Below are positions 36,252 to 44,387 of a DNA stretch of 64,000 nt, piece after piece; positions within the stretch are counted from its first letter, which is position 1; each line of letters starts with the position of its first letter. Source of the DNA: Heterotrichella gracilis (Eukaryota > Sar > Xanthophyceae > Tribonematales > Xanthonemataceae); NCBI GenBank assembly GCA_032358255.1, contig JAULBX010000002.1, forward strand, positions 558,001-622,000. The letters run 5' to 3'. The notes below the pieces were generated by a model. It had not been told where the DNA came from, did not search any database, and saw only the letters and a program-made list of their open reading frames with translations. The translations under genes were made by a program, and so were the position numbers.

Positions 36252-38027
36252 ATGGAAATAAAAAGAGTTTTTGATATTCTTGACAAACTGAAGAATACCT
36301 CAACAAAGGATGATATTTTAACAGCTAAAGAAAATAAGCAATGGGTAAAGCACAGCGTTGCCGATTTTGTAAATAAAGCAAATTATGTTGGCTCGGCACT
36401 TTTACATTTAGGTTTAAAAAGCAGCGATAGTGTTGCCATAATGGCCAGCAACATGCCCGAATGGAATTTTGTGGATTATGGTGCGCAACAGGTTGCCATG
36501 CCAACCGCGCCAATTTTTCCTACCATAAGCACTGGCGATCTTACTTATATACTAAATCATTGTGAGGCAAAAATTATTTTCATATCCGAAAAATCTACTT
36601 ACCAAAAACTCGCAAGTTTAGAAGCTGAATTACCACATTTAAAATATGTTTTCAGTTTTCATCCTATTGAAGGTGTTAAATCGTTTAGCGAATTTTTAGA
36701 AATAGGAAAACAAAATTTAGATCTTACTAAAATTGAAGCTATAAAAAGTAAAGTCACCGAAAACGACCTGCTTACCTTATTATATACATCTGGCACAACG
36801 GGTCAGCCAAAAGGTGTGATGATCTCTCATCGTAACTTGGTGCGCAATGTTTTAAATTGCCAAGATATTGCGCCTTTTACGCCCAACTGGCGTGCTTTAA
36901 GTTTTTTGCCCTTGAACCATGTGTACGAGCGTTTTTTGAATACCATGTATTTATATCAAAACGTGAGTATTTATTATGCAGAGAATTTTGAAACTATAGG
37001 AGACAATTGCCGCGACATAAAGCCCGAGATCTTTGTTGCTGTTCCCAGAGTACTGGAGCGTGTACTGGAGAAAATAATGTCGGCCGGCGAAAAATTAGGT
37101 GGATTTAAAAAAACAATATTTGATTGGAGCGTAAGATTAGCGGAGAAATATGAATTGGATGGCGCAAACGGTGCCTGGTACGAATTCCAAAGAAAGATCT
37201 GCGATATAATGGTGTACTCAAAATGGCGCGCGGCTGTTGGGGGTAATGTTTTTGTAATTGTTAGTGGCGGCGCCGCATTAAATCCAAAAGTTGAACGCAT
37301 TTTTGCCTGCGCCAATTTAAAATTATTGCAAGGTTATGGTTTAACCGAAACTTGCGTGGTTGTTGCTGTTAACCGTTTAGGAAAAGGCAACCAAATGTTT
37401 GGAACCGTTGGACACGTGATAAGAAATACAGAAGTAAAAATTGCCGAAGAAGATGGTGAGATATTAATGAAAGGCGAAAGCTTAATGATGGGTTATTATA
37501 AAAACCCTGAAGCAACTGCTGAAGTAATTGATGAACAAGGTTGGTTTCATACGGGGGATATTGGAAAATTTGTGGGCAATAATTTTTTGAAAATAACCGA
37601 TCGTAAAAAAGAGATCTTTAAAAGCAGTGCTGGTAAATACATTTCGCCGGTAGCTATTGAAAATAAATTAAAAGAAAGTAAGTTCATAGAACATTGTATG
37701 GTAATTGGCGAAGGGCAAAAATATGCCTCAGCTTTAATTATCCCTTCTATTTTAAATTTTAAAGAACACTTTAATAAGAACAACATTGAATGGCCGGGTA
37801 CAAATACCGCGCACGAACATGATGAAATTAAAAAGATCATCAACGCACATATTAAAGCCGTTAATGCCACTTTGGCTCCCTACGAACAATTAAAACGCTG
37901 CCAGTTCATTTCCGGCAACTGGACAGTTGAGTCTGGTGAGATAACGCCGAAACTAAGCCTGAAACGAAAAGTGATCGCCGAAAAAAATAAGGATGTGATC
38001 ACGAAGATCTTTGGTGAAGGGGAATAA
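36252..38027 (+). CDS. Long-chain acyl-CoA synthetase (AMP-forming)
   Basis: A 591-aa ANL-superfamily enzyme. The AMP/P-loop motif is LLYTSGTTGQPKGVMISHRN (about residues 178-197). Further motifs are LPLNHVYER, QGYGLTETC near residue 360, and the hinge/adenylation block WFHTGDIGKF ... ITDRKKEIFKSSAGKY. It activates a fatty acid with ATP and CoA for beta-oxidation or lipid synthesis. The length and motifs are like the FadD15 / FAA1-type ligases common in this phylum. The SMI1/KNR4 gene begins 7 nt after its stop. Confidence 0.92.
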   Translation: MEIKRVFDILDKLKNTSTKDDILTAKENKQWVKHSVADFVNKANYVGSALLHLGLKSSDSVAIMASNMPEWNFVDYGAQQVAMPTAPIFPTISTGDLTYILNHCEAKIIFISEKSTYQKLASLEAELPHLKYVFSFHPIEGVKSFSEFLEIGKQNLDLTKIEAIKSKVTENDLLTLLYTSGTTGQPKGVMISHRNLVRNVLNCQDIAPFTPNWRALSFLPLNHVYERFLNTMYLYQNVSIYYAENFETIGDNCRDIKPEIFVAVPRVLERVLEKIMSAGEKLGGFKKTIFDWSVRLAEKYELDGANGAWYEFQRKICDIMVYSKWRAAVGGNVFVIVSGGAALNPKVERIFACANLKLLQGYGLTETCVVVAVNRLGKGNQMFGTVGHVIRNTEVKIAEEDGEILMKGESLMMGYYKNPEATAEVIDEQGWFHTGDIGKFVGNNFLKITDRKKEIFKSSAGKYISPVAIENKLKESKFIEHCMVIGEGQKYASALIIPSILNFKEHFNKNNIEWPGTNTAHEHDEIKKIINAHIKAVNATLAPYEQLKRCQFISGNWTVESGEITPKLSLKRKVIAEKNKDVITKIFGEGE

Positions 38028-38034
38028 TGTTTTA

Positions 38035-38463
38035 ATGGGACAATTCGAAGATATTCTTAATAAATGTAATTGGCCAAAACGGACTAAAAATTCAAATACT
38101 TCAGTTGAAGAAATAGAAAAAACAATCAAATTCAGAATTCCTGATGACTATAGGTCTTTTTTGAAAAACTTTTCTGGTTCTGACGATTTTATTGGTAATC
38201 AATTTGTGAACCTGTGGGATATGGATGAAATTATTGAAGCTAATAGAGATTGTCAAATAATTGAAAATCTTCCCAATACTATTGGTATTGGAACAAATGG
38301 AGCTAGTGAATTTATTGCGCTTGAAAAAACAAATGAAGGTGGCTATAGAATTGTACTTTCTCCATTAATTGACTTAGACAAACAATATCATATAACAATC
38401 GGCTCGTCATTTACGGATTTTTTAATTCGGTTAGATAATGGTATCGAATGGTTTGAAAATTAG
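38035..38463 (+). CDS. SMI1/KNR4-family protein
   Basis: The start is the ATG at 38035 (MGQFEDILNKCNW), 7 nt after the ligase stop; an in-frame ATG at 38011 lies within the ligase gene. The 142-aa protein has the SMI1/KNR4 pattern: SVEEIEKTIKFRIPDDYRSF, then LKNFSGSDDF, a central LWDMDEIIEAN, and GASEFIALEK. In bacteria this fold is frequent among immunity proteins of polymorphic toxin systems. No toxin gene is adjacent, so it may be an orphan immunity gene or have a different role. Confidence 0.8.
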   Translation: MGQFEDILNKCNWPKRTKNSNTSVEEIEKTIKFRIPDDYRSFLKNFSGSDDFIGNQFVNLWDMDEIIEANRDCQIIENLPNTIGIGTNGASEFIALEKTNEGGYRIVLSPLIDLDKQYHITIGSSFTDFLIRLDNGIEWFEN

Positions 38464-38488
38464 AACTAATTCGTAAATATTCGTAGGT

Positions 38489-39502
38489 CTACGACCAAAC
38501 CTTAGTCCCCTCAGTACAATTTGTACAAATATCAATTTGGCTTCTGCTCTTTAAGATCGAACGACGGAAGTTATTGTAAGAATCCGAGAACCAAATGCTC
38601 TCAAAAGTATCTTTTTCTAAATTCCCTAATTTGTATTTAGCATCTTTATCAAAACAGCAGGGCACAATTTTACCGTCCCAGGTTATGACGCAACCCTGCC
38701 ACATACGCCAGCATTGGTTCAATAATTTGTTCTTAAGCTCAAATTTTCCCGAATCACCTTTTTTATAACGTGCATATTCTTCCTGATCAGGTATAAGATC
38801 GTGCCCATTCTCAAAATCGTAGATCTGTGCTGTTTTAATCTTTACCTCATCCACGCCCAATTCTTTTCCTAATTTTTTTACGGCCTCAATTTGGTGCTCG
38901 TTGGTTTTAAACACTACAAATTGCCAAACAACATGTGGCGAACTGCTGTTTAATAGTTTTTTTTGTTTTAAGATCTCTTTGGTGCCGGCAATTACTTTAT
39001 CATAATCGCCACCAATGCGGTACTTTTCATAAACTTCCTGCGTAATACCATCTACCGAAATAATAAGCTTATCGAGTTTGCTCAAAATAGTTTGTTTGGC
39101 ATTTTCCTCAGTTAAATAATGTGCATTGGTGCTGGTGATGGTAAAAATATTGTTGTTGCTCGCAAAAGAAACCATTTTTAAAAAGTCCGGGTTCAAATAA
39201 GGTTCGCCCTGAAAATAGAACGTAAGGCTATGCAAATGTTTTTTGGTCTGCAGGATGATCTTTTCGAACAATTGATTTTGCAGCATACCGGTTGGCCGGG
39301 TAAATTCGCGCAAACCACTCGGGCATTGCGGACATCTTAAATTGCAACTCGTGGTTGGCTCAATACTAATAAAGAATGGCAAACCCATTTGAACCGGTTT
39401 ATTGATCAAACGCGAGTAATAAAATCCAAAAGCGAGTTTAAAAAAGTTAAATACTTTATAAACGGACAGTTTTTTAAATATTTTAAGATAATAGCGTATC
39501 AC
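38489..39502 (-). CDS. Radical SAM / SPASM-domain protein
   Basis: A 337-aa protein. The radical SAM cluster ligands are Cys53, Cys57 and Cys60 in TSCNLRCPQCPSG. The C-terminal SPASM-type region carries further Cys residues (NQCWRMWQGCVITWDGKIVPCCF ..., then ICTNC) for auxiliary FeS clusters. SPASM proteins often modify peptides or small molecules. No precursor peptide is seen beside it. It is divergent from the Ig-like lipoprotein gene across 58 nt and convergent with the SMI1 gene. Confidence 0.88.
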   Translation of the reverse strand: MIRYYLKIFKKLSVYKVFNFFKLAFGFYYSRLINKPVQMGLPFFISIEPTTSCNLRCPQCPSGLREFTRPTGMLQNQLFEKIILQTKKHLHSLTFYFQGEPYLNPDFLKMVSFASNNNIFTITSTNAHYLTEENAKQTILSKLDKLIISVDGITQEVYEKYRIGGDYDKVIAGTKEILKQKKLLNSSSPHVVWQFVVFKTNEHQIEAVKKLGKELGVDEVKIKTAQIYDFENGHDLIPDQEEYARYKKGDSGKFELKNKLLNQCWRMWQGCVITWDGKIVPCCFDKDAKYKLGNLEKDTFESIWFSDSYNNFRRSILKSRSQIDICTNCTEGTKVWS

Positions 39503-39560
39503 AGCGTTTTGTAAAGATATGCTTTAATGGAATAATGTTTTACTTTTACAGCTTTAATTA

Positions 39561-41198
39561 ATGGCAAAGCAGGTTTATAAAATAGTTTCAGCATTCTTTC
39601 TTATTCTTTTATTCGAAAAATGTGCGCAGGTTGGTCCATTAACCGGTGGCAAACCGGACACTACTCCACCAAAATTAATTGAAGCGCTTCCCGCAAACGG
39701 TTCGGTAAATTTTAGTTCAGATCAAATAATATTAAAGTTTAATGAGCATGTAAAGTTGAGCGATCTGCCCAATCAATTAATTATATCGCCCAAACTTAGT
39801 TTTGAACCCGATATAGAGACGGATGGAAAAAAAGTGATCATCTCTTTTAAAAAGCAGGCTTTATTACCAAATACTACTTATCGTTTTTATTTTGGAAAAG
39901 CGATCATAGATATGACCGAAGGAAACAGTCTGACCAATTTTGAATATGTGTTCTCGACAGGTACTGTGATCGATTCACTCAGGATAAAGGGTCTTGTAAT
40001 CAACGGTTTTAATAATAAACCCGAAAAAGACATTATTATAGGACTATATAATAAGAGTGAAGATTTAGATAGTCTGCTATACAAAAAAACACCCAACTAT
40101 ATTACCCGGAGTTCTGAAAGCGGCACCTTTGCTTTTGGTAATTTACCGCAGGCTACATATAAAGTATATGCATTAGCAGATAAGAACAAGAACTATATAT
40201 ATGACGGCGAAATTGAACGACTGGCTTTTTTAGATTCTGCACTTGAACTTAGCACCGATACAAATGTGAGCCTGAAGTTATTTAAAGAAGAAGCAAACAA
40301 GGTCTTCGTAAAAAAGATCTATTCGCCTTATTATGGTTTTAGCCAGGTAATATTGAACAAAAAAAGTGTTGTGACCTTAAAAGCATTAAATAAGGAAGAT
40401 GATGCTTATATATATGAAACAAATGTTGGTAAGGAAAAAGACACCATATCGTTCTACTATAAAGATCTGAAAGATACTTTAGATCTTGTTTTAAAGAATA
40501 TCTCATTTAAAAGAACTGATACTGTTAAAGTTCAATTACCAAAGATCAAAGGCGCTAAAAAGAAATTCAGCGCAACATTGAATACATATCTTGGCAAACT
40601 ACCACTAAATAAACCGTTGCAACTAGTATTCTTAAACTGGATGGATACAAGTAATACGGATGCAACAAAGATCAAACTCAGTAGTAAAACAGATAGTTTA
40701 ATTAGTGAAGAGAAAATTAAATACAAGTGGATAAACATTAATACCCTTCAAATAACTAATAAACTAAAACAAGGCAGTCAATATTCTTTAAAAGTTGATA
40801 CAAATGCATTTTTGGATGTTAGCGGCAACAAAAATGATAGTTTGATGCTCGCTTTTAAGACCGAAAGTGAAAATGAACTCGGAAAATTATCATTAAAACT
40901 ACTTTTTAATAAAAAACAGGGCTATTTAGTTCAATTAATAAATGAACAAGAACAAATCATCAGAGAGCAATTTGTGTCGTTCAGTTTATCTGGTAGTAAC
41001 GCTACAACTATTGATTTTACTAATGTTGCGCCGGGTACCTATCAAATTAAAATTGTGTTTGATGTGAACGAAAATAAAAAATGGGACACAGGTAATTTAA
41101 ATTCGAAAATACAGCCCGAACATGTTTTTATTTATCCAAAACCAATAAAAGTTTTGTCGGATTGGGAAATTGAAGAAGAAATTTTAATAAAAGAATAA
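39561..41198 (+). CDS. Lipoprotein with N-terminal Ig-like (SbsA/Big_5-type) domain
   Basis: A 545-aa protein. The lipoprotein-like signal ends LILLFEKCAQVGPLTGG. A bacterial Ig-like domain follows (DTTPPKLIEALPANGSVNF ... FNEHVKLSDLPNQLIISPK ... TTYRFYFGKAI). The middle holds carboxypeptidase-regulatory-like beta segments (GTFAFGNLPQATYKVYALAD), and the last 60 residues repeat the plan (PGTYQIKIVFDVNENKKWDTG). Such proteins are common envelope lipoproteins in this phylum; the precise role is unknown. A terminator follows its stop. Confidence 0.8.
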   Translation: MAKQVYKIVSAFFLILLFEKCAQVGPLTGGKPDTTPPKLIEALPANGSVNFSSDQIILKFNEHVKLSDLPNQLIISPKLSFEPDIETDGKKVIISFKKQALLPNTTYRFYFGKAIIDMTEGNSLTNFEYVFSTGTVIDSLRIKGLVINGFNNKPEKDIIIGLYNKSEDLDSLLYKKTPNYITRSSESGTFAFGNLPQATYKVYALADKNKNYIYDGEIERLAFLDSALELSTDTNVSLKLFKEEANKVFVKKIYSPYYGFSQVILNKKSVVTLKALNKEDDAYIYETNVGKEKDTISFYYKDLKDTLDLVLKNISFKRTDTVKVQLPKIKGAKKKFSATLNTYLGKLPLNKPLQLVFLNWMDTSNTDATKIKLSSKTDSLISEEKIKYKWININTLQITNKLKQGSQYSLKVDTNAFLDVSGNKNDSLMLAFKTESENELGKLSLKLLFNKKQGYLVQLINEQEQIIREQFVSFSLSGSNATTIDFTNVAPGTYQIKIVFDVNENKKWDTGNLNSKIQPEHVFIYPKPIKVLSDWEIEEEILIKE

Positions 41199-41210
41199 AA
41201 AAATCATTTT

Positions 41211-41231
41211 CGGGTTTTTGACCCGTTTTTT
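41211..41231 (+). terminator. Terminator of the Ig-like lipoprotein gene
   Basis: CGGGT (41211-41215), a TTTTG loop and ACCCG (41221-41225) are followed by a T run to 41231. It lies 12 nt after the stop at 41198. Confidence 0.7.
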
Positions 41232-41384
41232 CAAAAAACAGTACGTCATTTTTTTCTATCAAAATATACGATGCTCTGCAACAATAGTAAAATCAATATG
41301 CGCCGAGCATCACGAAAAAAAAAATTTATTTAAATCATCATATTGTAATTATTAATTAGGGCGAGATATTCCGCTATTAACAAT

Positions 41385-41404
41385 TTCAACAATTCAATGT
41401 TGAA
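41385..41404. repeat. Small hairpin upstream of the histone H1-like gene
   Basis: TTCAACA / TGTTGAA (7 bp, 6-nt loop) occurs in the AT-rich 284-nt gap between the Ig-like lipoprotein and the H1-like gene. It could be regulatory. No T tract long enough for a clear terminator follows. Nothing else is recognised in that gap. Confidence 0.4.
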
Positions 41405-41482
41405 AAAATAATGACTTAATAATTAGATAACTCTGAAAAATTTATTTACTTCGTATCAACAAATCTCAAAAACAAAAAAACC

Positions 41483-41638
41483 ATGGCAAAAAAAGCAACA
41501 GCTAAAAAAGCTACAGCAAAAAAAGCAGCTCCTAAAAAAGCAGCAAAAAAAGGCGCTAAAAAAGCAGCTCCAAAAAAAGCAGCTAAGAAAAAAGCAGCTC
41601 CTCGTAAAGCAGCTAAGAAAGCAGCTAAGAAAAAGTAA
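41483..41638 (+). CDS. Histone H1-like Lys/Ala-rich small protein
   Basis: The 51-aa protein is too short for many gene callers. It is made almost wholly of Ala and Lys with a few Pro, Thr, Gly and Arg, in AAPKKAAKK and ATAKKA-type repeats, like the C-terminal tails of eukaryotic histone H1 and the bacterial HC1/H1-like proteins. It should bind DNA or RNA non-specifically and help compact the nucleoid. ATG lies 12 nt after an A-rich stretch, and a strong terminator follows 8 nt past the stop, so it is a separate transcript. The reverse-strand ORFs across it are artefacts of the repeat. Confidence 0.85.
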   Translation: MAKKATAKKATAKKAAPKKAAKKGAKKAAPKKAAKKKAAPRKAAKKAAKKK

Positions 41639-41645
41639 AAAGAAG

Positions 41646-41670
41646 CCCCGCAGAAGCGGGGTTTTTTTTT
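41646..41670 (+). terminator. Strong terminator after the histone H1-like gene
   Basis: CCCCGC (41646-41651), loop AGAA and GCGGGG (41656-41661) are followed by nine T residues (41662-41670). A textbook intrinsic terminator. Confidence 0.9.
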
Positions 41671-41750
41671 GACCTTTTTTTTGTACCAAACAAAAGTGTT
41701 CATCTCAAAATTTAATTTATATTTACACTTATTATTAAAACAGAAAAGAG

Positions 41751-42281
41751 ATGAAAAAACTAATTAATTTATTATCCGTTGCTATAATCGCATCAACCCT
41801 TGCTTCATGTGGCGGTAAAAAGGCAGAACAAGAAGCCATAGTTGCCCCTCAAGGCATGAATGTTTTAGATCTAAGCAAATATGGCAAGCCATTTGCGATC
41901 TTTGTTCCCGATACCGTTGCCGCTAAACTTACCATTACCGAACAATCTTCAGGCGCACTAGATATTAAAGTGGGTGGAAACTTTGCTATTACTATTAATG
42001 AGCAGGCTGCAGATATTGAATTAAAGAAAAAAGATATTAAAGAAGACGAAGTACTTAAATTTAAGAATTACATAGTTGACGAACCAACCGCTATTTTTTG
42101 GGAGAGCGAGATCGTAAAACCTGAGTTTCACTTCATCGTTAATCAAAAGATAGGTACAACTGATTACTCAATCGAAGACCTTAAGAGTACAGAAACTGAA
42201 CCTTTTGATAAAGAAACAACTCAAAAAATGTACGATAGTGCTAAAACTATAAAAGAAATTAAAAAAGAAGAAAAGTCTTAA
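41751..42281 (+). CDS. Hypothetical lipoprotein
   Basis: A 176-aa protein with a clear lipoprotein signal (LLSVAIIASTLASCGGKK; lipobox LASC). The mature region alternates strands (FAIFVPDTVAAKLTITEQS; FAITINEQAADIEL) and ends in a charged KEIKKEEKS tail. No family is recognised. It is monocistronic, between two terminators. Confidence 0.72.
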   Translation: MKKLINLLSVAIIASTLASCGGKKAEQEAIVAPQGMNVLDLSKYGKPFAIFVPDTVAAKLTITEQSSGALDIKVGGNFAITINEQAADIELKKKDIKEDEVLKFKNYIVDEPTAIFWESEIVKPEFHFIVNQKIGTTDYSIEDLKSTETEPFDKETTQKMYDSAKTIKEIKKEEKS

Positions 42282-42304
42282 TTCTTACCGATTTAAAAGA
42301 AAAA

Positions 42305-42334
42305 GCCGTTTCGATTGTTCGAAACGGCTTTTTT
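42305..42334 (+). terminator. Strong terminator after the lipoprotein gene
   Basis: A 10-bp perfect stem GCCGTTTCGA / TCGAAACGGC (42305-42314 and 42319-42328), TTGT loop and a T run to 42334, 24 nt after the stop. Confidence 0.9.
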
Positions 42335-42546
42335 ATTGCGCCATCTCTAAAAGTTCAATATTCAAGGTGTGCGAAAAATTAAATCCAGAGTTTACTATTA
42401 GTAAATGAAGGGTTTAATTTTAAAGCGCAACGCTGAAAATTGGATTTTTAGAGACGGCACGCTATTAACAATAAAGACAAATTATTAACAGAATAGCCAA
42501 CCATAGAAAGTTTTTCTAATATTTGTCCTCAGTCAAACTTATTACT

Positions 42547-42894
42547 ATGTCGGAAGAACTTGAAAAAAATGAAAGTGGAGACCTGTTCTCAAAATCTGTA
42601 AGAGCCGGAAAACGCACTTACTTTTTTGATGTGAAGAGTACTCGTGGAAATGATTATTACCTAACTATTACTGAAAGCAAAAAGCGTTTTGGAACAGACG
42701 GTAAATTTAGCTATGAAAAACATAAGATCTTTTTATATAAAGAAGATTTTGAAAAGTTTGTAGAAGGCCTTAACGAAGCAGTTGCGCATATTAAAGAAAA
42801 TGCTCCGGAGATAGAACCAAGAAAGGAGTATAGTGAAAATAATAATACCGAATCTTCAAGTTCTGAAGTGAATTTTGAAGACCTTGGAAAATAA
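42547..42894 (+). CDS. PUR-alpha-like DNA/RNA-binding protein (DUF3276)
   Basis: The start is the ATG at 42547 (MSEELEKNESG); the in-frame ATG at 42523 is less likely. The 115-aa protein holds one PUR repeat: SKSVRAGKRTYFFDVKSTRG, then YLTITESKKRF and FLYKEDFEKFVEGLNEAV. The C-terminal tail is acidic and Ser-rich. Family knowledge: bacterial PUR proteins, including this DUF3276 form, bind single-stranded nucleic acid. It is monocistronic, followed by a terminator, and lies near the other nucleic-acid-binding candidate, the H1-like gene. Confidence 0.87.
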   Translation: MSEELEKNESGDLFSKSVRAGKRTYFFDVKSTRGNDYYLTITESKKRFGTDGKFSYEKHKIFLYKEDFEKFVEGLNEAVAHIKENAPEIEPRKEYSENNNTESSSSEVNFEDLGK

Positions 42895-42901
42895 AACAAA
42901 G

Positions 42902-42929
42902 AACGGATCCCTAAAAAGATCCGTTTTTT
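42902..42929 (+). terminator. Terminator after the PUR protein gene
   Basis: AACGGATC (42902-42909) pairs with GATCCGTT (42918-42925), followed by T residues to 42929. The tail overlaps the stop of the convergent GDSL esterase gene, so the element may serve both strands. Confidence 0.75.
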
Positions 42930-43605
42930 ATTTCAATAAGATCAATGCTTCTTTTAAGATCAATTTTTCCCACAAGGCATATTCTTTTGCCGAAGGATGA
43001 AGCCCATCAGCTGCTACTAAAGTAAGATCATCTTTCATTTTTTTAGACAGATCGTAAATATCAACCAGTGGTAGACTTCTTTTTTTGGCTTCGGCAATGA
43101 TAACAGCATTAAACTCAGCTATACCTTTTCCAATATCCCTTCCGTTACCATAACCTTTACCTTGTGGCGTAACCCCAAAATCGGGAATAGTAATTAAAAT
43201 GATCTTTTTCTTATCAGATATAGTTTTTTGAACCTCATCTAGTATAAATACCAGGTTTTTACTAAAAGTTTCTTTTGGTACTCCCCTCACCCAATCATTC
43301 ACTCCAATTAATACGGTAACAAAGTCGGGTTTTAATTTTTTTACCAGCGGCAATTCACTATCAATAAGATTTTGAGTACTAAAACCATTGCGCGCAGGGT
43401 TATCTAATAACTTACATTCAATTTTATTCTCAATTAAATGATTGGTCAATAATAATGGCCAGGCTTCTTTTTCGGTTGCGCCGGTGCAAATAGTGTACGA
43501 GTCGCCAAGCGGTAAATAATTTATGTTTTTTGGTGGTTGCATTGTAAAAGCCGTAAAAATGACGATAACTAAAAAAAGGATCTGGTAGATGTACTTTCGT
43601 TGCAT
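42928..43605 (-). CDS. SGNH/GDSL-family hydrolase
   Basis: A 225-aa protein with an N-terminal membrane or signal segment (IYQILFLVIVIFTAFTM). It has the GDSL block YLPLGDSYTICTGA (nucleophile Ser), block III as LIGVNDWVRG (Asn), and the Asp/His pair in DGLHPSAKEY, so the catalytic set is complete. It is an esterase or lipase of the periplasm or outer leaflet; the substrate is unknown. It is convergent with the PUR gene. Confidence 0.85.
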   Translation of the reverse strand: MQRKYIYQILFLVIVIFTAFTMQPPKNINYLPLGDSYTICTGATEKEAWPLLLTNHLIENKIECKLLDNPARNGFSTQNLIDSELPLVKKLKPDFVTVLIGVNDWVRGVPKETFSKNLVFILDEVQKTISDKKKIILITIPDFGVTPQGKGYGNGRDIGKGIAEFNAVIIAEAKKRSLPLVDIYDLSKKMKDDLTLVAADGLHPSAKEYALWEKLILKEALILLK

Positions 43606-43688
43606 ACACTAATTTACGATTTTGAACAAGTTTTGGATCATTCCATCAAAAGTTTTTTTAGGATATATTAATTAACTTCGCAATACCA

Positions 43689-44255
43689 ATGAAACTTTTG
43701 ATCCTTGATAATTACGACAGTTTTACTTATAACCTTGCTCATTTGGTTGAAAAAGTAAGCAACATACCTTTTGTAGTAATTAAAAACGATAAAATAACCG
43801 TAAAAGAAGTTGATCGTTTTTCAAAGATCTTGCTTTCGCCTGGACCCGGCTTACCAAAAAATGCAGGTATTATGCCGGAGCTTATTAAGCATTATCATAC
43901 AAATAAAGCAATTTTTGGAGTTTGTTTAGGATTGCAAGCAATTGGTGAATATTTTAATTCTCCATTAAAAAACCTGGATACTGTTTTTCATGGCCTGGCA
44001 ACGCCAATTAACATAATTGCAAAAGATAAGATCTTCGAAAATTGTCCAACCCGGTTCGAAGCCGGAAGATATCACTCCTGGGTTATTGATCCGGAAAAAA
44101 TATCAGGCGACCTTATTATTACAGCTCAAGATGATCAGGGGAATGTTATGGCAGCCAGTCATAAAACATTTAATGTAAAAGGTGTACAATTTCATCCCGA
44201 ATCGATTCTTTCAGAATATGGAGAAACCATTATTAAGAATTGGTTGGAGATCTAA
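43689..44255 (+). CDS. pabA: Aminodeoxychorismate/anthranilate synthase glutaminase component
   Basis: A 188-aa class I glutamine amidotransferase. It begins LILDNYDSFTYNLAHLVEKV and shows LLSPGPGLPKNAG, the nucleophile Cys in FGVCLGLQAIG and the His/Glu pair in VQFHPESILSEYG. It supplies ammonia for p-aminobenzoate (folate) or anthranilate (Trp) synthesis. No trpE/trpD or pabB is adjacent, so PabA versus TrpG cannot be settled by context. It precedes aroB and aroA, which make the chorismate substrate. Confidence 0.88.
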   Translation: MKLLILDNYDSFTYNLAHLVEKVSNIPFVVIKNDKITVKEVDRFSKILLSPGPGLPKNAGIMPELIKHYHTNKAIFGVCLGLQAIGEYFNSPLKNLDTVFHGLATPINIIAKDKIFENCPTRFEAGRYHSWVIDPEKISGDLIITAQDDQGNVMAASHKTFNVKGVQFHPESILSEYGETIIKNWLEI

Positions 44256-44347
44256 CCACAAAGAACACTAAGAAGGTACTAAGAACACAAAGAAAAATAA
44301 ATTTACCCTTTGTGTGCTTCGCGAAATACTTTGCGCTCTTTGTGGTT
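44254..44347. repeat. Long imperfect inverted repeat (ACCACAAAG family) between pabA and aroB
   Basis: Arms of about 39 nt. The outer 11 bases pair perfectly (AACCACAAAGA at 44254-44264 with TCTTTGTGGTT at 44337-44347) and the inner 12 bases pair 11 of 12 (44281-44292 with 44308-44319). It begins at the pabA stop codon and could act as a transcript-end hairpin. The words match the tandem at 34914-34945, indicating a dispersed REP- or MITE-like element. Confidence 0.7.
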
Positions 44348-44387
44348 AAGCGTTCCATTATTATTCATTTTTTACTTAATTTTAACC

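Noticed and set aside
41446-41703. Minus-strand ORFs rich in Phe, Leu and Ala, or Phe, Ser and Cys, across the H1-like gene
   Set aside because: They are reverse readings of the AAA/GCA/GCT-rich histone-like gene. The plus-strand frame has a start, a biological composition and a terminator.
44310-44387. N-terminal extension of AroB
   Set aside because: It is translated from the inverted-repeat arm and lies upstream of the family-typical start MAVIKSLG.
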